From Nitratireductor pacificus pht-3B (GTDB lineage: Bacteria; Pseudomonadota; Alphaproteobacteria; Rhizobiales; Rhizobiaceae): 54,278 bases of DNA. Under the pieces are notes generated by a model. That model made no database searches. It was not told where the DNA came from and saw nothing but the letters and a program-made list of their open reading frames with translations. The translations under genes and the position numbers were made by a program. This document shows positions 1 through 7,147 of this stretch, piece after piece. Each line of letters opens with the position of its first letter. Within the stretch, counting starts at the first letter, position 1. The DNA lies in NCBI RefSeq assembly GCF_000300335.1, contig NZ_AMRM01000028.1, positions 1 to 54,278 on the forward strand, given 5' to 3'.

Positions 1-98
1 GGTCCCCATTCCGAGCCGATTGACATGAACTCTTTGGCGGCACCGCTGGTGAACGGTTTGTCGAACTCTTAGACCGGGGCGCTTCAGGCATCCGCAAC

Positions 99-2225
99 AT
101 GATCCGGGAGGCCAACGAGTTCGGTCTTGTTCTTGACAAGGACATGATTGCAAAGGCTGACGAGATCGACCGGAAATTCAAGCTGATAAGCACCACGATA
201 AGCACGGGCGTTAAGTCTGCCATTGTGGAAGCAGCAAGCGGACTGTTCTCATTTCTGGATCGCCTCAGTGCGTTCGAGGAACAGCAAACCCGCACCCTTG
301 GCGATCAGCTCAATGACATTGGAAAACGCCGCCTCGAAATAGAAAACGAAATCCTGAAACTCCGCGAGAATAAGGAGACGTCCATTGGCGGAACTCTCTT
401 TGGCACTGCCTACGACAAGCAGATTGAGACCCTTGAGCGCAAAAGTAGGGAACTACACGAGACCGAAAAGCGCATTCTGGATGTTCTGGACGAGCGCAAC
501 AAAAAGGCGGGTGATGCTGCCAAGGAAGCCGTTCCGGACATAACGAAACTGAACAGCGCCGTTCAGGGCACGGGAAGCAGCACCAAAGGTGCGGCCTCCG
601 GGCTGAAATCTTATGCTGATGCCATCCGAGCGCTGAAAGGAGAAATCCCGGAACTTGCCGAGCAGCTTGCCGAATTCGATGCCAGGGCAAAAATTGACAC
701 CGCCTATAGGGCGGCCATGGCACAGGCCACCACCAAGGAAGAACGGGACGAGGCGACGGGCTTGCGCGATCGCGCTTTAGGCACCATCGGTTCCCCGGTC
801 ATGTCGGACGCTAGCAAGCGAACGCCGGGCACTGCGTTGGGGACGTTTTCTGAACTTGCCCCCAAGATTGTCTCCGACCTCATGCGTGATCTTCAGATCA
901 CCAAGGAACAAGCAGCGGGCATCGTTGGCAATCTTGGTGGCGAAACAGGCGGCTTCAAGCACATGCAGGAACTCAATCCGCTTGTGAAAGGATCACGCGG
1001 CGGGCTGGGCTGGGCGCAGTGGACAGGACCGCGCCGCCGTGAGTTTGAAGCCTATATCGCCAAAATGGGCCTTCCTGCTGATAGCTACGCTGCCAACTAC
1101 GGAAATTTGCTTCGTGAGTTGAAGGGACCGGAAGGCGCGGCTCTTGCGCACCTTCGGGAGCAAACGACCGTAGAAGGATCAACGCTATCGTTTTTGGACA
1201 AGTTCGAGCGTGCCGGCATCCGCCATGAGAAAGGCCGCATCAATTGGGCGAACCGCGCCTATGATCCTGAAGGTGTGGAGCGGAAGGAACTGGAAGCGCA
1301 GCAAAAGCAGGAGCAACTTCAGCAGGAAGCGCAGCAGCGCATCAAGCAGCAGGCCGAAGCCTATTCCGACATCATTGCGCAGGCGAAGCAATACAGCGCC
1401 GCACAGGCGAATGAACAGCAGGCGCTTTCCATGACGGCACAGGCTGCCGCCGCTTTTCGGCATGAACAGGACATGCTCAATCAGGCCCAGCAAGCCGACC
1501 TTCAATTGACGCCCCAGCAACGGACAGAAATCCAGCAATATGCACAGGGCATGGCACAGGCTGAAGCGGCCACCCTTCAGTTTGCCCAGACACAGCAGCA
1601 GGCTGCCGAGTTCTCCCAGATGCTGGGCAACAGCGCCATTGATGCCCTGACCGGCATCGTTTCGGGCACCATGTCCGCAGAACAGGCCCTTGCCCAGCTT
1701 GGACAGCAATTGCTCAAGATCGCCCTGCAATATCTGCTTCTAGGACAGGGACCGCTTGCCGGCGGCGGTGGTTTCGGCGGTCTGTTCGGGGGCGTTGGTT
1801 CGCTTCTGGGCGGCTTTCTGGGGTTTGCGGACGGTGGCCACGTTTCCGGTCCCGGCACCACGACAAGTGACAGCATTCCCGCGATGCTAAGCGATGGGGA
1901 ATATGTGGTGAATGCCCGTGCCACCCGGAAGCATCTGCCGGTTCTCGAAGCGATCAACAGCGGGAAGGTGCCAGCTTTTGCCACGGGAGGGCTTGCCAGC
2001 CGCAACGCCTTCAGCAGCGCCATGACCTATGCGCCCAGCCTGTCGTTCAACATGCAGGGCAGCAGCGGCAACCCCAGACAGGACGCCCGCTTTGCCCAGC
2101 AAGTCGCAACTGCCGTGGATAGTGCCTTGAAGGCCAATCAGCCCGATGGCTTCCGTTATTCAGAAAGTCAGCGGCTTGCAAAGTTGGCGGGAGACCTTCG
2201 TGGGGCCGGGAGCCGGAATACATGA
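99..2225 (+). CDS. Phage tail tape-measure protein with internal tail-lysozyme domain (5' end incomplete or frameshifted)
   Basis: This is a virion structural protein that sets tail length and, through its embedded lysozyme, probably opens peptidoglycan during DNA entry. Residues 60-135 are a predicted coiled coil. Residues about 255-390 look like the phage tail lysozyme fold (NLGGETGGF, GLGWAQWTG). Residues 395-515 are Gln/Ala-rich helices. A Gly-rich hydrophobic segment near 555-585 is followed by the tape-measure C-terminal motif DSIPAMLSDGEYVV. The ATG at 99 is only the first in-frame ATG. The same frame stays convincingly coding back to about base 30 (LFGGTAGERFVELLDRG), where a stop at 21-23 blocks it. 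Frame 1 reads plausibly for the first 30 bases (PIDMN), so one missing base in the T-run at 33-35 would join the two. This is a pseudogene, a sequencing error, or the edge of a larger gene. Product confidence is high, start confidence is low. Confidence 0.85.
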   Translation: MIREANEFGLVLDKDMIAKADEIDRKFKLISTTISTGVKSAIVEAASGLFSFLDRLSAFEEQQTRTLGDQLNDIGKRRLEIENEILKLRENKETSIGGTLFGTAYDKQIETLERKSRELHETEKRILDVLDERNKKAGDAAKEAVPDITKLNSAVQGTGSSTKGAASGLKSYADAIRALKGEIPELAEQLAEFDARAKIDTAYRAAMAQATTKEERDEATGLRDRALGTIGSPVMSDASKRTPGTALGTFSELAPKIVSDLMRDLQITKEQAAGIVGNLGGETGGFKHMQELNPLVKGSRGGLGWAQWTGPRRREFEAYIAKMGLPADSYAANYGNLLRELKGPEGAALAHLREQTTVEGSTLSFLDKFERAGIRHEKGRINWANRAYDPEGVERKELEAQQKQEQLQQEAQQRIKQQAEAYSDIIAQAKQYSAAQANEQQALSMTAQAAAAFRHEQDMLNQAQQADLQLTPQQRTEIQQYAQGMAQAEAATLQFAQTQQQAAEFSQMLGNSAIDALTGIVSGTMSAEQALAQLGQQLLKIALQYLLLGQGPLAGGGGFGGLFGGVGSLLGGFLGFADGGHVSGPGTTTSDSIPAMLSDGEYVVNARATRKHLPVLEAINSGKVPAFATGGLASRNAFSSAMTYAPSLSFNMQGSSGNPRQDARFAQQVATAVDSALKANQPDGFRYSESQRLAKLAGDLRGAGSRNT

Positions 2226-2228
2226 CGG

Positions 2229-3092
2229 TCAGTTAGGGAAACGATCTAGTAGGATCGGAAACAGGTCGCGGATCATCCGCGCTTTGACACAAAAGCCAAG
2301 ATTTGTGGGAATTTGTGAAACGCTCACAGGCATTACCGAGGTAGGAACCGGCTTTGCGATGATTTGGCCCTCTGCCGTGTATTGCGGCCCGCCCCAAAGA
2401 AGACCGAGAAGGTAAAAACGACCGCCTATAATGATGCCGCCGTCTTTTCCCGAGTAGCTGCCATTGTCAGCGATCATCACTGGCGAGCCAGATGAACCGG
2501 GGAAGCACGCGCAATCAATCATAAACTCCGGACGCCCATTGTAATCCCGCGCATATGGTGTTGCAGTTATTCCGCGCCGCACAATGGGTAAATTGTTTGT
2601 ATTGTCCCACAAGCCGGTTGGATAACCGATCATGAGAATATTTTCGATTGCGGTCAGTGAATTGATGTCGTCGTCAGTGGGTATGTTCTCAGGGCTGAAA
2701 GCTCTAAAATAGGCAGGAGTTCCTGCCTTATCCATTTCATTGAGAACTCCCCCGATTGGAAACGCTGCTAAATCGACACCAGGATCAGGATGGCGGACAA
2801 CTATCTCATCGAACCCGGTTAGTTCCCAAGAATTGAACTGTCCGAAATGCGCTTCTTCCCCGTTAGCACGAGAGACGTAAATTCTGGCTCGATTGGCTCC
2901 TTCGACAACATGCTTGTTTGTTATCAGCGTGGTCATGATGCCCTTTCCCGGCACCTCAACATTGAAGAAGAAACCTGTCCCGATAGACTGCCCGCCCGCT
3001 GGCGTGAAAGTCTCTATTCGGCTCGTCGTATGCGGTAGTTGATCGAACATAGACACTGCCATCTCCCCCAAACTCGTTGCAACAAATTGCAT
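2229..3092 (-). CDS. Trypsin-like serine protease, prophage cargo
   Basis: A 287-residue protein with a chymotrypsin-like fold. The triad can be read as His61 (TNKHVVEG), Asp107 (PGVDLAAF) and Ser201 (PGSSGSP). There is no signal peptide and no PDZ domain, so it is not a DegP/HtrA-type periplasmic protease; it probably acts in the cytoplasm or on phage or host proteins. It lies 21 bases downstream of the minus-strand RHH regulator gene and probably shares its transcript. Its stop is 3 bases from the tape-measure stop, tail to tail. Base composition is lower in GC than both the chromosome and the tape-measure gene. The ATG at 3092 has a weak ribosome site; the ATG at 3050, with GGGGGAG about 10 bases upstream, is an alternative. 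The fold call is firm. A role in defence, superinfection exclusion or virion processing is inference. Confidence 0.8.
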   Translation of the reverse strand: MQFVATSLGEMAVSMFDQLPHTTSRIETFTPAGGQSIGTGFFFNVEVPGKGIMTTLITNKHVVEGANRARIYVSRANGEEAHFGQFNSWELTGFDEIVVRHPDPGVDLAAFPIGGVLNEMDKAGTPAYFRAFSPENIPTDDDINSLTAIENILMIGYPTGLWDNTNNLPIVRRGITATPYARDYNGRPEFMIDCACFPGSSGSPVMIADNGSYSGKDGGIIIGGRFYLLGLLWGGPQYTAEGQIIAKPVPTSVMPVSVSQIPTNLGFCVKARMIRDLFPILLDRFPN

Positions 3093-3113
3093 ACTTACAC
3101 TTTGAGAAAAGCT

Positions 3114-3413
3114 TTAATGATCTGGCTTGTCTAGCTGGTCCACACGATTGGTCAACGTCGCTAGTTGCGCTTTGACGCTGACCAATTCAGCCCGTAGCTC
3201 ACCGAATGCCCAATCGGCAATGGCTTCCGTACCTTCCGCCGTTGCTTTTTCAAAGCTCTGTTCCAACCGCAGTCTGATTTCAGCGTTCATAGATCGACCG
3301 CCTTGTTTTGCCGCCCTTTCCAGCTTTTCGCGAAGGCTGACAGGCAAACGCATGCTCGTGGCGTCGGATAGTTTTTCAGCCAAGGCAAAACTCCCTCTTG
3401 ATATGTATTTCAT
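3114..3413 (-). CDS. Arc-type ribbon-helix-helix DNA-binding protein
   Basis: A 99-residue regulator. The Arc/MetJ-like RHH domain covers residues about 18-52 (MRLPVSLREKLERAA, RSMNAEIRLRLEQS), followed by a C-terminal helix with heptad pattern (LVSVKAQLATLTNRVDQL) that could oligomerise it. It heads a minus-strand unit with the protease gene 21 bases downstream. Its start codon lies inside the left arm of a long inverted repeat, so binding there would block its own expression. With the divergent RHH gene at 3474 it resembles the paired Arc/Mnt regulators of the P22 immI locus. That similarity is in layout and fold; the regulatory logic is inferred. Confidence 0.8.
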   Translation of the reverse strand: MKYISRGSFALAEKLSDATSMRLPVSLREKLERAAKQGGRSMNAEIRLRLEQSFEKATAEGTEAIADWAFGELRAELVSVKAQLATLTNRVDQLDKPDH

Positions 3414-3450
3414 TTAAATGCATATGAATACACGCATTCAAATGAAATAC
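3405..3450. promoter_or_regulatory. Inverted-repeat operator between two divergent RHH regulator genes
   Basis: GTATTTCATTTAAATGC (3405-3421) is repeated in inverted form as GCATTCAAATGAAATAC (3434-3450), with 16 of 17 positions matching around a 12-base spacer. The spacer contains a third, weaker half-site (GCATATGAATAC, 3420-3431). The left arm covers the start codon of the minus-strand RHH gene; the right arm lies 24 bases before the plus-strand RHH start. RHH proteins bind such short AT-rich half-sites cooperatively, so this is probably the operator and promoter region of both genes. Confidence 0.65.
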
Positions 3451-3473
3451 ACTTTCATACCGGAGTTATCAGC

Positions 3474-3683
3474 ATGAGCAACCGCCATTCAACCAGCATT
3501 CGCCTTCCTATTGAGATCAAAGAGTGGGCCGAAAGTCGTTCGATCCGCAATCACCGCTCCATGAGCGCGGAGATTGTCGCAATCCTGTCTGCCATCCGTG
3601 ACGGCGAGAAGACCGGCACCGGTTTCGAAGGATTTGCCAATCCGTCCGGTATTCCCGGTGACGTGCCCCTGTTTCCGGCCTGA
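3474..3683 (+). CDS. Small Arc-type ribbon-helix-helix regulator
   Basis: A 69-residue protein. Residues 5-42 form an RHH domain (TSIRLPIEIKEWAESRS, RSMSAEIVAILSAI), with a short Gly/Pro-containing tail. CGGAG at 3461-3465 is a good ribosome site for the ATG at 3474. It is the first gene of the plus-strand set that runs to the integrase, so it probably controls that set and, through the shared inverted repeat, the divergent RHH-protease unit. It could be the prophage repressor or the anti-repressor; the sequence does not say which. Confidence 0.75.
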   Translation: MSNRHSTSIRLPIEIKEWAESRSIRNHRSMSAEIVAILSAIRDGEKTGTGFEGFANPSGIPGDVPLFPA

Positions 3684-3711
3684 CCGCCCCCAACAACAGG
3701 AGAAACCACCA

Positions 3712-3960
3712 GTGAACACCGATCAGCGCATCGCCGTCATTCTGGACGCGCCCCATGAAAACGGCAAGTGGACTTACACCCTCCGTGTTGCGGACGGTGA
3801 GACGGTTCAGTCTGAATGGACGAAATCAATCACTGTTTCCGCTGACTTTGCTGAACGCAAATCGGCCTATGACGAGCTTGTAGCTCTGGCACAGGACGCA
3901 ACGAAAGATGGCGGTCAGATTATTCCGGTTATCATGCACCCGTTCATTGAGGCTGCATGA
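3712..3960 (+). CDS. Small prophage protein of unknown function
   Basis: An 82-residue acidic protein starting at GTG 3712, with AGGAG at 3698-3702. The longer reading back to 3574 overlaps the RHH gene and lacks a ribosome site. The sequence suggests a compact alpha/beta fold (IAVILDAPHENGKW, YTLRVADGETVQSEW) with no motif I recognise. Its last bases overlap the next start (ATGA at 3957-3960), implying translational coupling. Its place between the regulator and the integrase is where excisionase-type factors often lie, but it has no visible helix-turn-helix, so no function is assigned. Confidence 0.6.
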   Translation: MNTDQRIAVILDAPHENGKWTYTLRVADGETVQSEWTKSITVSADFAERKSAYDELVALAQDATKDGGQIIPVIMHPFIEAA

Positions 3961-4241
3961 TGCCTTACAGCACCCTTCACGAACTCACCAAGAGCATGTC
4001 CCCCGCGACAGGGGGGCATGGCTTTCTGAAATCAAAGAAGCGGGCAAAACCCAACAAACCCATCTTCACCATCCCGAAAATGAAGCAGGTGGCCAAGCTT
4101 GCCGAAGGCATGGGCAAGACGGTTACGACATTCACCGTCAACGGCGATGGGGGCTTCACCCTTGTGGCCAGCGAACCGGGCGCAACGCCTGAAGCAGAGT
4201 CCAACGAGTGGGATGAGGTGCTGCCCAATGGTAAAGCATAA
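3957..4241 (+). CDS. Small basic prophage protein of unknown function
   Basis: A 94-residue protein whose ATG overlaps the stop of the previous gene. It has a Lys-rich segment at residues 24-48 (KSKKRAKPNKP, PKMKQVAKLAEGMGK), a short strand-rich part (TVTTFTVNGDGGFTLVASE) and an acidic tail. The end overlaps the integrase start by 14 bases, which supports a coupled regulator - small genes - integrase transcript. A DNA-binding or recombination-directionality role is possible from the basic patch and position, but I recognise no family. Confidence 0.6.
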   Translation: MMPYSTLHELTKSMSPATGGHGFLKSKKRAKPNKPIFTIPKMKQVAKLAEGMGKTVTTFTVNGDGGFTLVASEPGATPEAESNEWDEVLPNGKA

Positions 4242-5274
4242 GCTCCCCAGATACGTCCACGCCTATAACGACCGGCACGGCAAACAGCGCATCTACTTTC
4301 GGAAACCGGGCGCTCCACGAGTGGCCTTGCCCGGTCCGCTCTTCTCTGAAGGCTTCTGGATTGCCTACCATAAGGTACAGGAGGGGCTTCCGGTCGCTAC
4401 CCCGCAGATTGGAAGCGGTAAGAATAAGGCGGGCACAATAGGCGCGTTGATTGCTGACTATTATGCATCCCCCATGTTCACCGCCCTGAACCCCTCGACG
4501 CAACAAACCTACCGCAACCAGCTTGAACGCTTTCGCCTGAAACACGGCGATAAGCGCGTGGCTATGATCCAGCCGAAGCACATAGATATGATCCTTGGCG
4601 AGGAAGCCGCGAAGTCACCACCGCTTGCCAGCAACTTACGGAAGCGGCTGGGCACCCTCATGCAATGCGCCGTGAAGTGGGACTACCGGCCTGACAACCC
4701 CATGTTGATCGCCAGCAAGGTCAAGTACAAGACGCCCGGCATTCGCACATGGACTGATAATGACATCAAGAAGTATCGTGCCTATTGGGCCGAGGGCACC
4801 CCAGAGCGCAGCGCGTTTGAAATCTTGCTCTACACTGGGCTCCGCCGATCAGATGCCGTACGCCTTGGACGCCAGCACATTCAGGATGGGCACATTGTCA
4901 TAAGCACCAAGAAATCAGGTGAGGTCGTTCAGCTTCATATCCCGATCCACGAAGACTTTGCTGCCTTCCTCGATACGTTGCCCAAGGACCGGTTGCAGTT
5001 GATCGCAACGAAGCGGGGCACCGCTCGCAGCAATGATGCCTTTGGTAACTTCATTATCGATGCGGCGCGTAGGGCCGCACTGCCGGCAAAAAGCTCCGCT
5101 CATGGTATCCGCAAGGCCGCTTGCCGGATGCTGGCAGAGGCTGGATGCACCGCGCTGGAAATCATGTCCATCACCGGGCATCGGGACATCAAGGAAATCG
5201 AACGCTACTGCCGAGCAGCCAATCAGAAGAAGCTGGCAGTGGAAGGCATCAATAAGCTGAAGGGCAAGAAATGA
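4228..5274 (+). CDS. int: Phage-type tyrosine integrase
   Basis: A 348-residue site-specific recombinase that would insert and excise the prophage at the adjacent tRNA gene. An N-terminal arm-binding region (1-65) is followed by a SAM-like core-binding domain (70-165) and the catalytic domain (175-340). The catalytic residues are all visible: Arg206 (TGLRRSD), a Lys in the beta-hairpin (STKKSG), His292 and Arg295 (AHGIRK), His318 (TGHRD) and the nucleophile Tyr327 (ERYCRA). The ATG at 4228 (MVKHKLPRY) is chosen because the longer reading from 4099 lies wholly inside the previous gene. The gene reads toward the tRNA-Arg(CCT) 94 bases away. No damage is visible, so it may still be active. Confidence 0.92.
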   Translation: MVKHKLPRYVHAYNDRHGKQRIYFRKPGAPRVALPGPLFSEGFWIAYHKVQEGLPVATPQIGSGKNKAGTIGALIADYYASPMFTALNPSTQQTYRNQLERFRLKHGDKRVAMIQPKHIDMILGEEAAKSPPLASNLRKRLGTLMQCAVKWDYRPDNPMLIASKVKYKTPGIRTWTDNDIKKYRAYWAEGTPERSAFEILLYTGLRRSDAVRLGRQHIQDGHIVISTKKSGEVVQLHIPIHEDFAAFLDTLPKDRLQLIATKRGTARSNDAFGNFIIDAARRAALPAKSSAHGIRKAACRMLAEAGCTALEIMSITGHRDIKEIERYCRAANQKKLAVEGINKLKGKK

Positions 5275-5367
5275 GAACGTCGCCAGAACACAAATTGGCT
5301 AACCTCGATCCCCGGTTAGTCAACCGGACCCGTAAAGCATTGAAAAACCAAGCGCCGGTTAAGGATG

Positions 5368-5444
5368 TGGCGATCCCGACAGGATTCGAACCTGTGACCC
5401 TCAGATTAGGAATCTGATGCTCTATCCTACTGAGCTACGGGACC
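5368..5444 (-). tRNA. tRNA-Arg (anticodon CCT), probable prophage attachment site
   Basis: On the minus strand the 77 bases fold as a full cloverleaf. The acceptor GGTCCCG pairs with CGGGATC, with one G-T pair. The D-arm contains TAGCTCAGTAGGATAGAGCA, the anticodon stem CAGAT/ATCTG encloses loop TCCTA with anticodon CCT, the T-arm is CAGGTTCGAATCCTG, and the discriminator G is followed by an encoded CCA. Its 3' end faces the integrase, the usual geometry when a phage integrates into the 3' half of a tRNA and restores it. The attachment core cannot be delimited because the other prophage end is outside the window. Confidence 0.95.
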
Positions 5445-5544
5445 GCATGGCTTCCTCATAGCGGCATGCCGGCGCTTCGCCAAGACGAAATCCGGGCTTT
5501 GCATCCGGCAGGCGGTCTGCTGGGCCGCCCGCCGGATGTCGATT

Positions 5545-6708
5545 TCAGGCGGCCAGGGCCTTTTCCGCCAGGCGCACCCAGTAGCTGACGCCGTGCGGGA
5601 TGACCTCGTCGTTGAAATCGTAGCTTGTGTTGTGCAGCGCCGCGGTGTCGCCATTGCCGATGAAGATGAAGGCGCCGGGGCGGGCTTCGAGCATGTAGGA
5701 GAAATCCTCGCCGCCCATGGTCGGCATCACGTCCGTGTCGACATTGGTCGCACCGGCGATCTCGCCGGCGACGGTGCTGGCGAAAACCGTTTCGTCGGCG
5801 TGGTTGAAGGTCACCGGATAATTGGAATCGTACTGGACGTCGACGGTCGCGCCATGGGCGGTCGCCACGCCTTCGCAGATCGCCTTCATGCGCTTCTCGG
5901 CCTCCGCATTCACCTCCTTCTTCAGGGTGCGCACGGTGCCCGCCAGTTCGACCTGGTCGGGGATGACGTTGAAGGCGTCGCCGGCGTGGAACTTGGTCAC
6001 CGAGACAACCACGGAATCGAGCGGGTGCACGTTGCGCGAGGCGATGCTCTGCAGCGCCGTGACGATCTGGCTCGCCGCAAGGATCGGGTCGATGACCGTA
6101 TGCGGCATCGCGGCGTGGCCGCTGCGGCCCTTGACGGTGATGACGAACTCCGAGGTGGCGGCCATCATCGGTCCCGGGCGGATGGCGAAATGACCGACCG
6201 GCAGGCCCGGCATGTTGTGCATGCCGAACACGCGGTCTATGCCGAAGCGCTCCATCATGCCGTCCTTGACCATCTCGTTGCCGCCGCCGCCGCCTTCCTC
6301 CGCGGGCTGGAAGATCACCGCGACCGATCCCTTGAAGTTGCGCGTCTCGGCCAGGTACTTGGCCGCGCCCAGAAGCATGGCGGTGTGTCCGTCATGGCCG
6401 CAGGCATGCATCTTGCCCGGCACGGTGGACGCCCAGGGCTTGCCGGTGACCTCGGTCATCGGCAGGGCATCCATGTCGGCGCGCAGGCCGATCGCCGGGC
6501 CGTCGCCGCGATTGCCCCTGATGATGCCGACGACTCCGGTGCGGCCAATGCCCGGAACGACCTCGTCGCAGCCGAACTCCTTGAGCTTGTCGGCCACGAG
6601 CCCGGCGGTGCGGTGGACGTCGAAAAGGAGTTCTGGATTGCTGTGAATGTCGCGGCGCCATCCGGCGATCTCTTCCTGCAACTCGGCGGCGCGGTTTAAA
6701 ATCGGCAT
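5545..6708 (-). CDS. M20-family metallohydrolase (amidohydrolase, HipO-like)
   Basis: A cytoplasmic zinc or manganese dependent amidohydrolase of 387 residues, the normal length for the hippurate hydrolase / N-acyl-amino-acid hydrolase group. The metal-binding HACGHDGH lies at 101-108, the catalytic and ligand acidic pair QPAEEGG at 135-140, and the dimerisation (lid) domain has GRSGHAAMPH followed by the start of the second half of the catalytic domain. It probably removes acyl groups from N-acyl amino acids; related members act on hippurate, indole conjugates or peptides, so the substrate is open. It is a single minus-strand gene just outside the tRNA attachment site. An equally long open frame on the opposite strand is a GC-driven shadow. 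Confidence 0.88.
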   Translation of the reverse strand: MPILNRAAELQEEIAGWRRDIHSNPELLFDVHRTAGLVADKLKEFGCDEVVPGIGRTGVVGIIRGNRGDGPAIGLRADMDALPMTEVTGKPWASTVPGKMHACGHDGHTAMLLGAAKYLAETRNFKGSVAVIFQPAEEGGGGGNEMVKDGMMERFGIDRVFGMHNMPGLPVGHFAIRPGPMMAATSEFVITVKGRSGHAAMPHTVIDPILAASQIVTALQSIASRNVHPLDSVVVSVTKFHAGDAFNVIPDQVELAGTVRTLKKEVNAEAEKRMKAICEGVATAHGATVDVQYDSNYPVTFNHADETVFASTVAGEIAGATNVDTDVMPTMGGEDFSYMLEARPGAFIFIGNGDTAALHNTSYDFNDEVIPHGVSYWVRLAEKALAA

Positions 6709-7147
6709 TTAGAGCTTCCTTCAAATTTTTGCCCCGATTGGGGTCTCATGGTCGGCCGGCGGCGGCTTCGCGTAGGCGACCGGTGGGGCGATGCTTGTTG
6801 TCGCGGGTTCCCGATCAGGAAATCCCTATGACGGGACCATGCATGATTGCAAGGGTTCTTGCCAAGCGGCTTGGCCGACAAGATGGACGAACCGGCTGTG
6901 CCAGGCAGGTTGATCTGTCGAAACGCGGTGGATGCCGGGGTTTGCGGTGCGGGTCGGCCGGAGCGGAGCCTTTGCAAAGCCGCGTGGAAGTGGGTTAAAT
7001 ACAGAAAGCCCGAGAAGATGTCGGCAGAACCCCGTTCTGTCGCCACTCAAGGATAACGGCTTCCCCTGCGGGTGTCGAAAAAGCATCATCAATCCCTGAG
7101 AAGGTGCCGTCGGGACAAGGTCTGAGACCAGGATTGCGGATAGGAAT
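6709..7147. other. Divergent intergenic region between M20 hydrolase and carboxypeptidase genes
   Basis: 439 bases without a convincing gene. The many short open frames here lack ribosome sites and recognisable protein sequence. It should hold the promoters of both flanking genes. I see no repeat element, RNA gene or riboswitch in it. Confidence 0.5.
6972..7000 (+). promoter_or_regulatory. Candidate sigma-70 promoter for the D-Ala-D-Ala carboxypeptidase gene
   Basis: TTGCAA (6972-6977) and TTAAAT (6995-7000) are separated by 17 bases and lie about 150 bases before the start at 7148. The match is by eye only and the long leader makes it uncertain. Confidence 0.3.

Noticed and set aside
4099-4227. 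Longer N-terminus for the integrase from ATG 4099
   Set aside because: This part lies wholly inside the preceding gene and has no integrase-like sequence; ATG 4228 starts the basic arm-binding domain.
5298-5320. Terminator after the integrase (GCTAACC/GGTTAGT)
   Set aside because: The stem is weak with one G-T pair, the loop is nine bases and no T-run follows.
5536-6699. A 387-codon open frame exactly opposite the M20 hydrolase gene
   Set aside because: It mirrors the real gene, is rich in Arg/Ala/His/Asp as GC-driven shadows are, and has no recognisable family. The minus-strand reading has intact M20 motifs.
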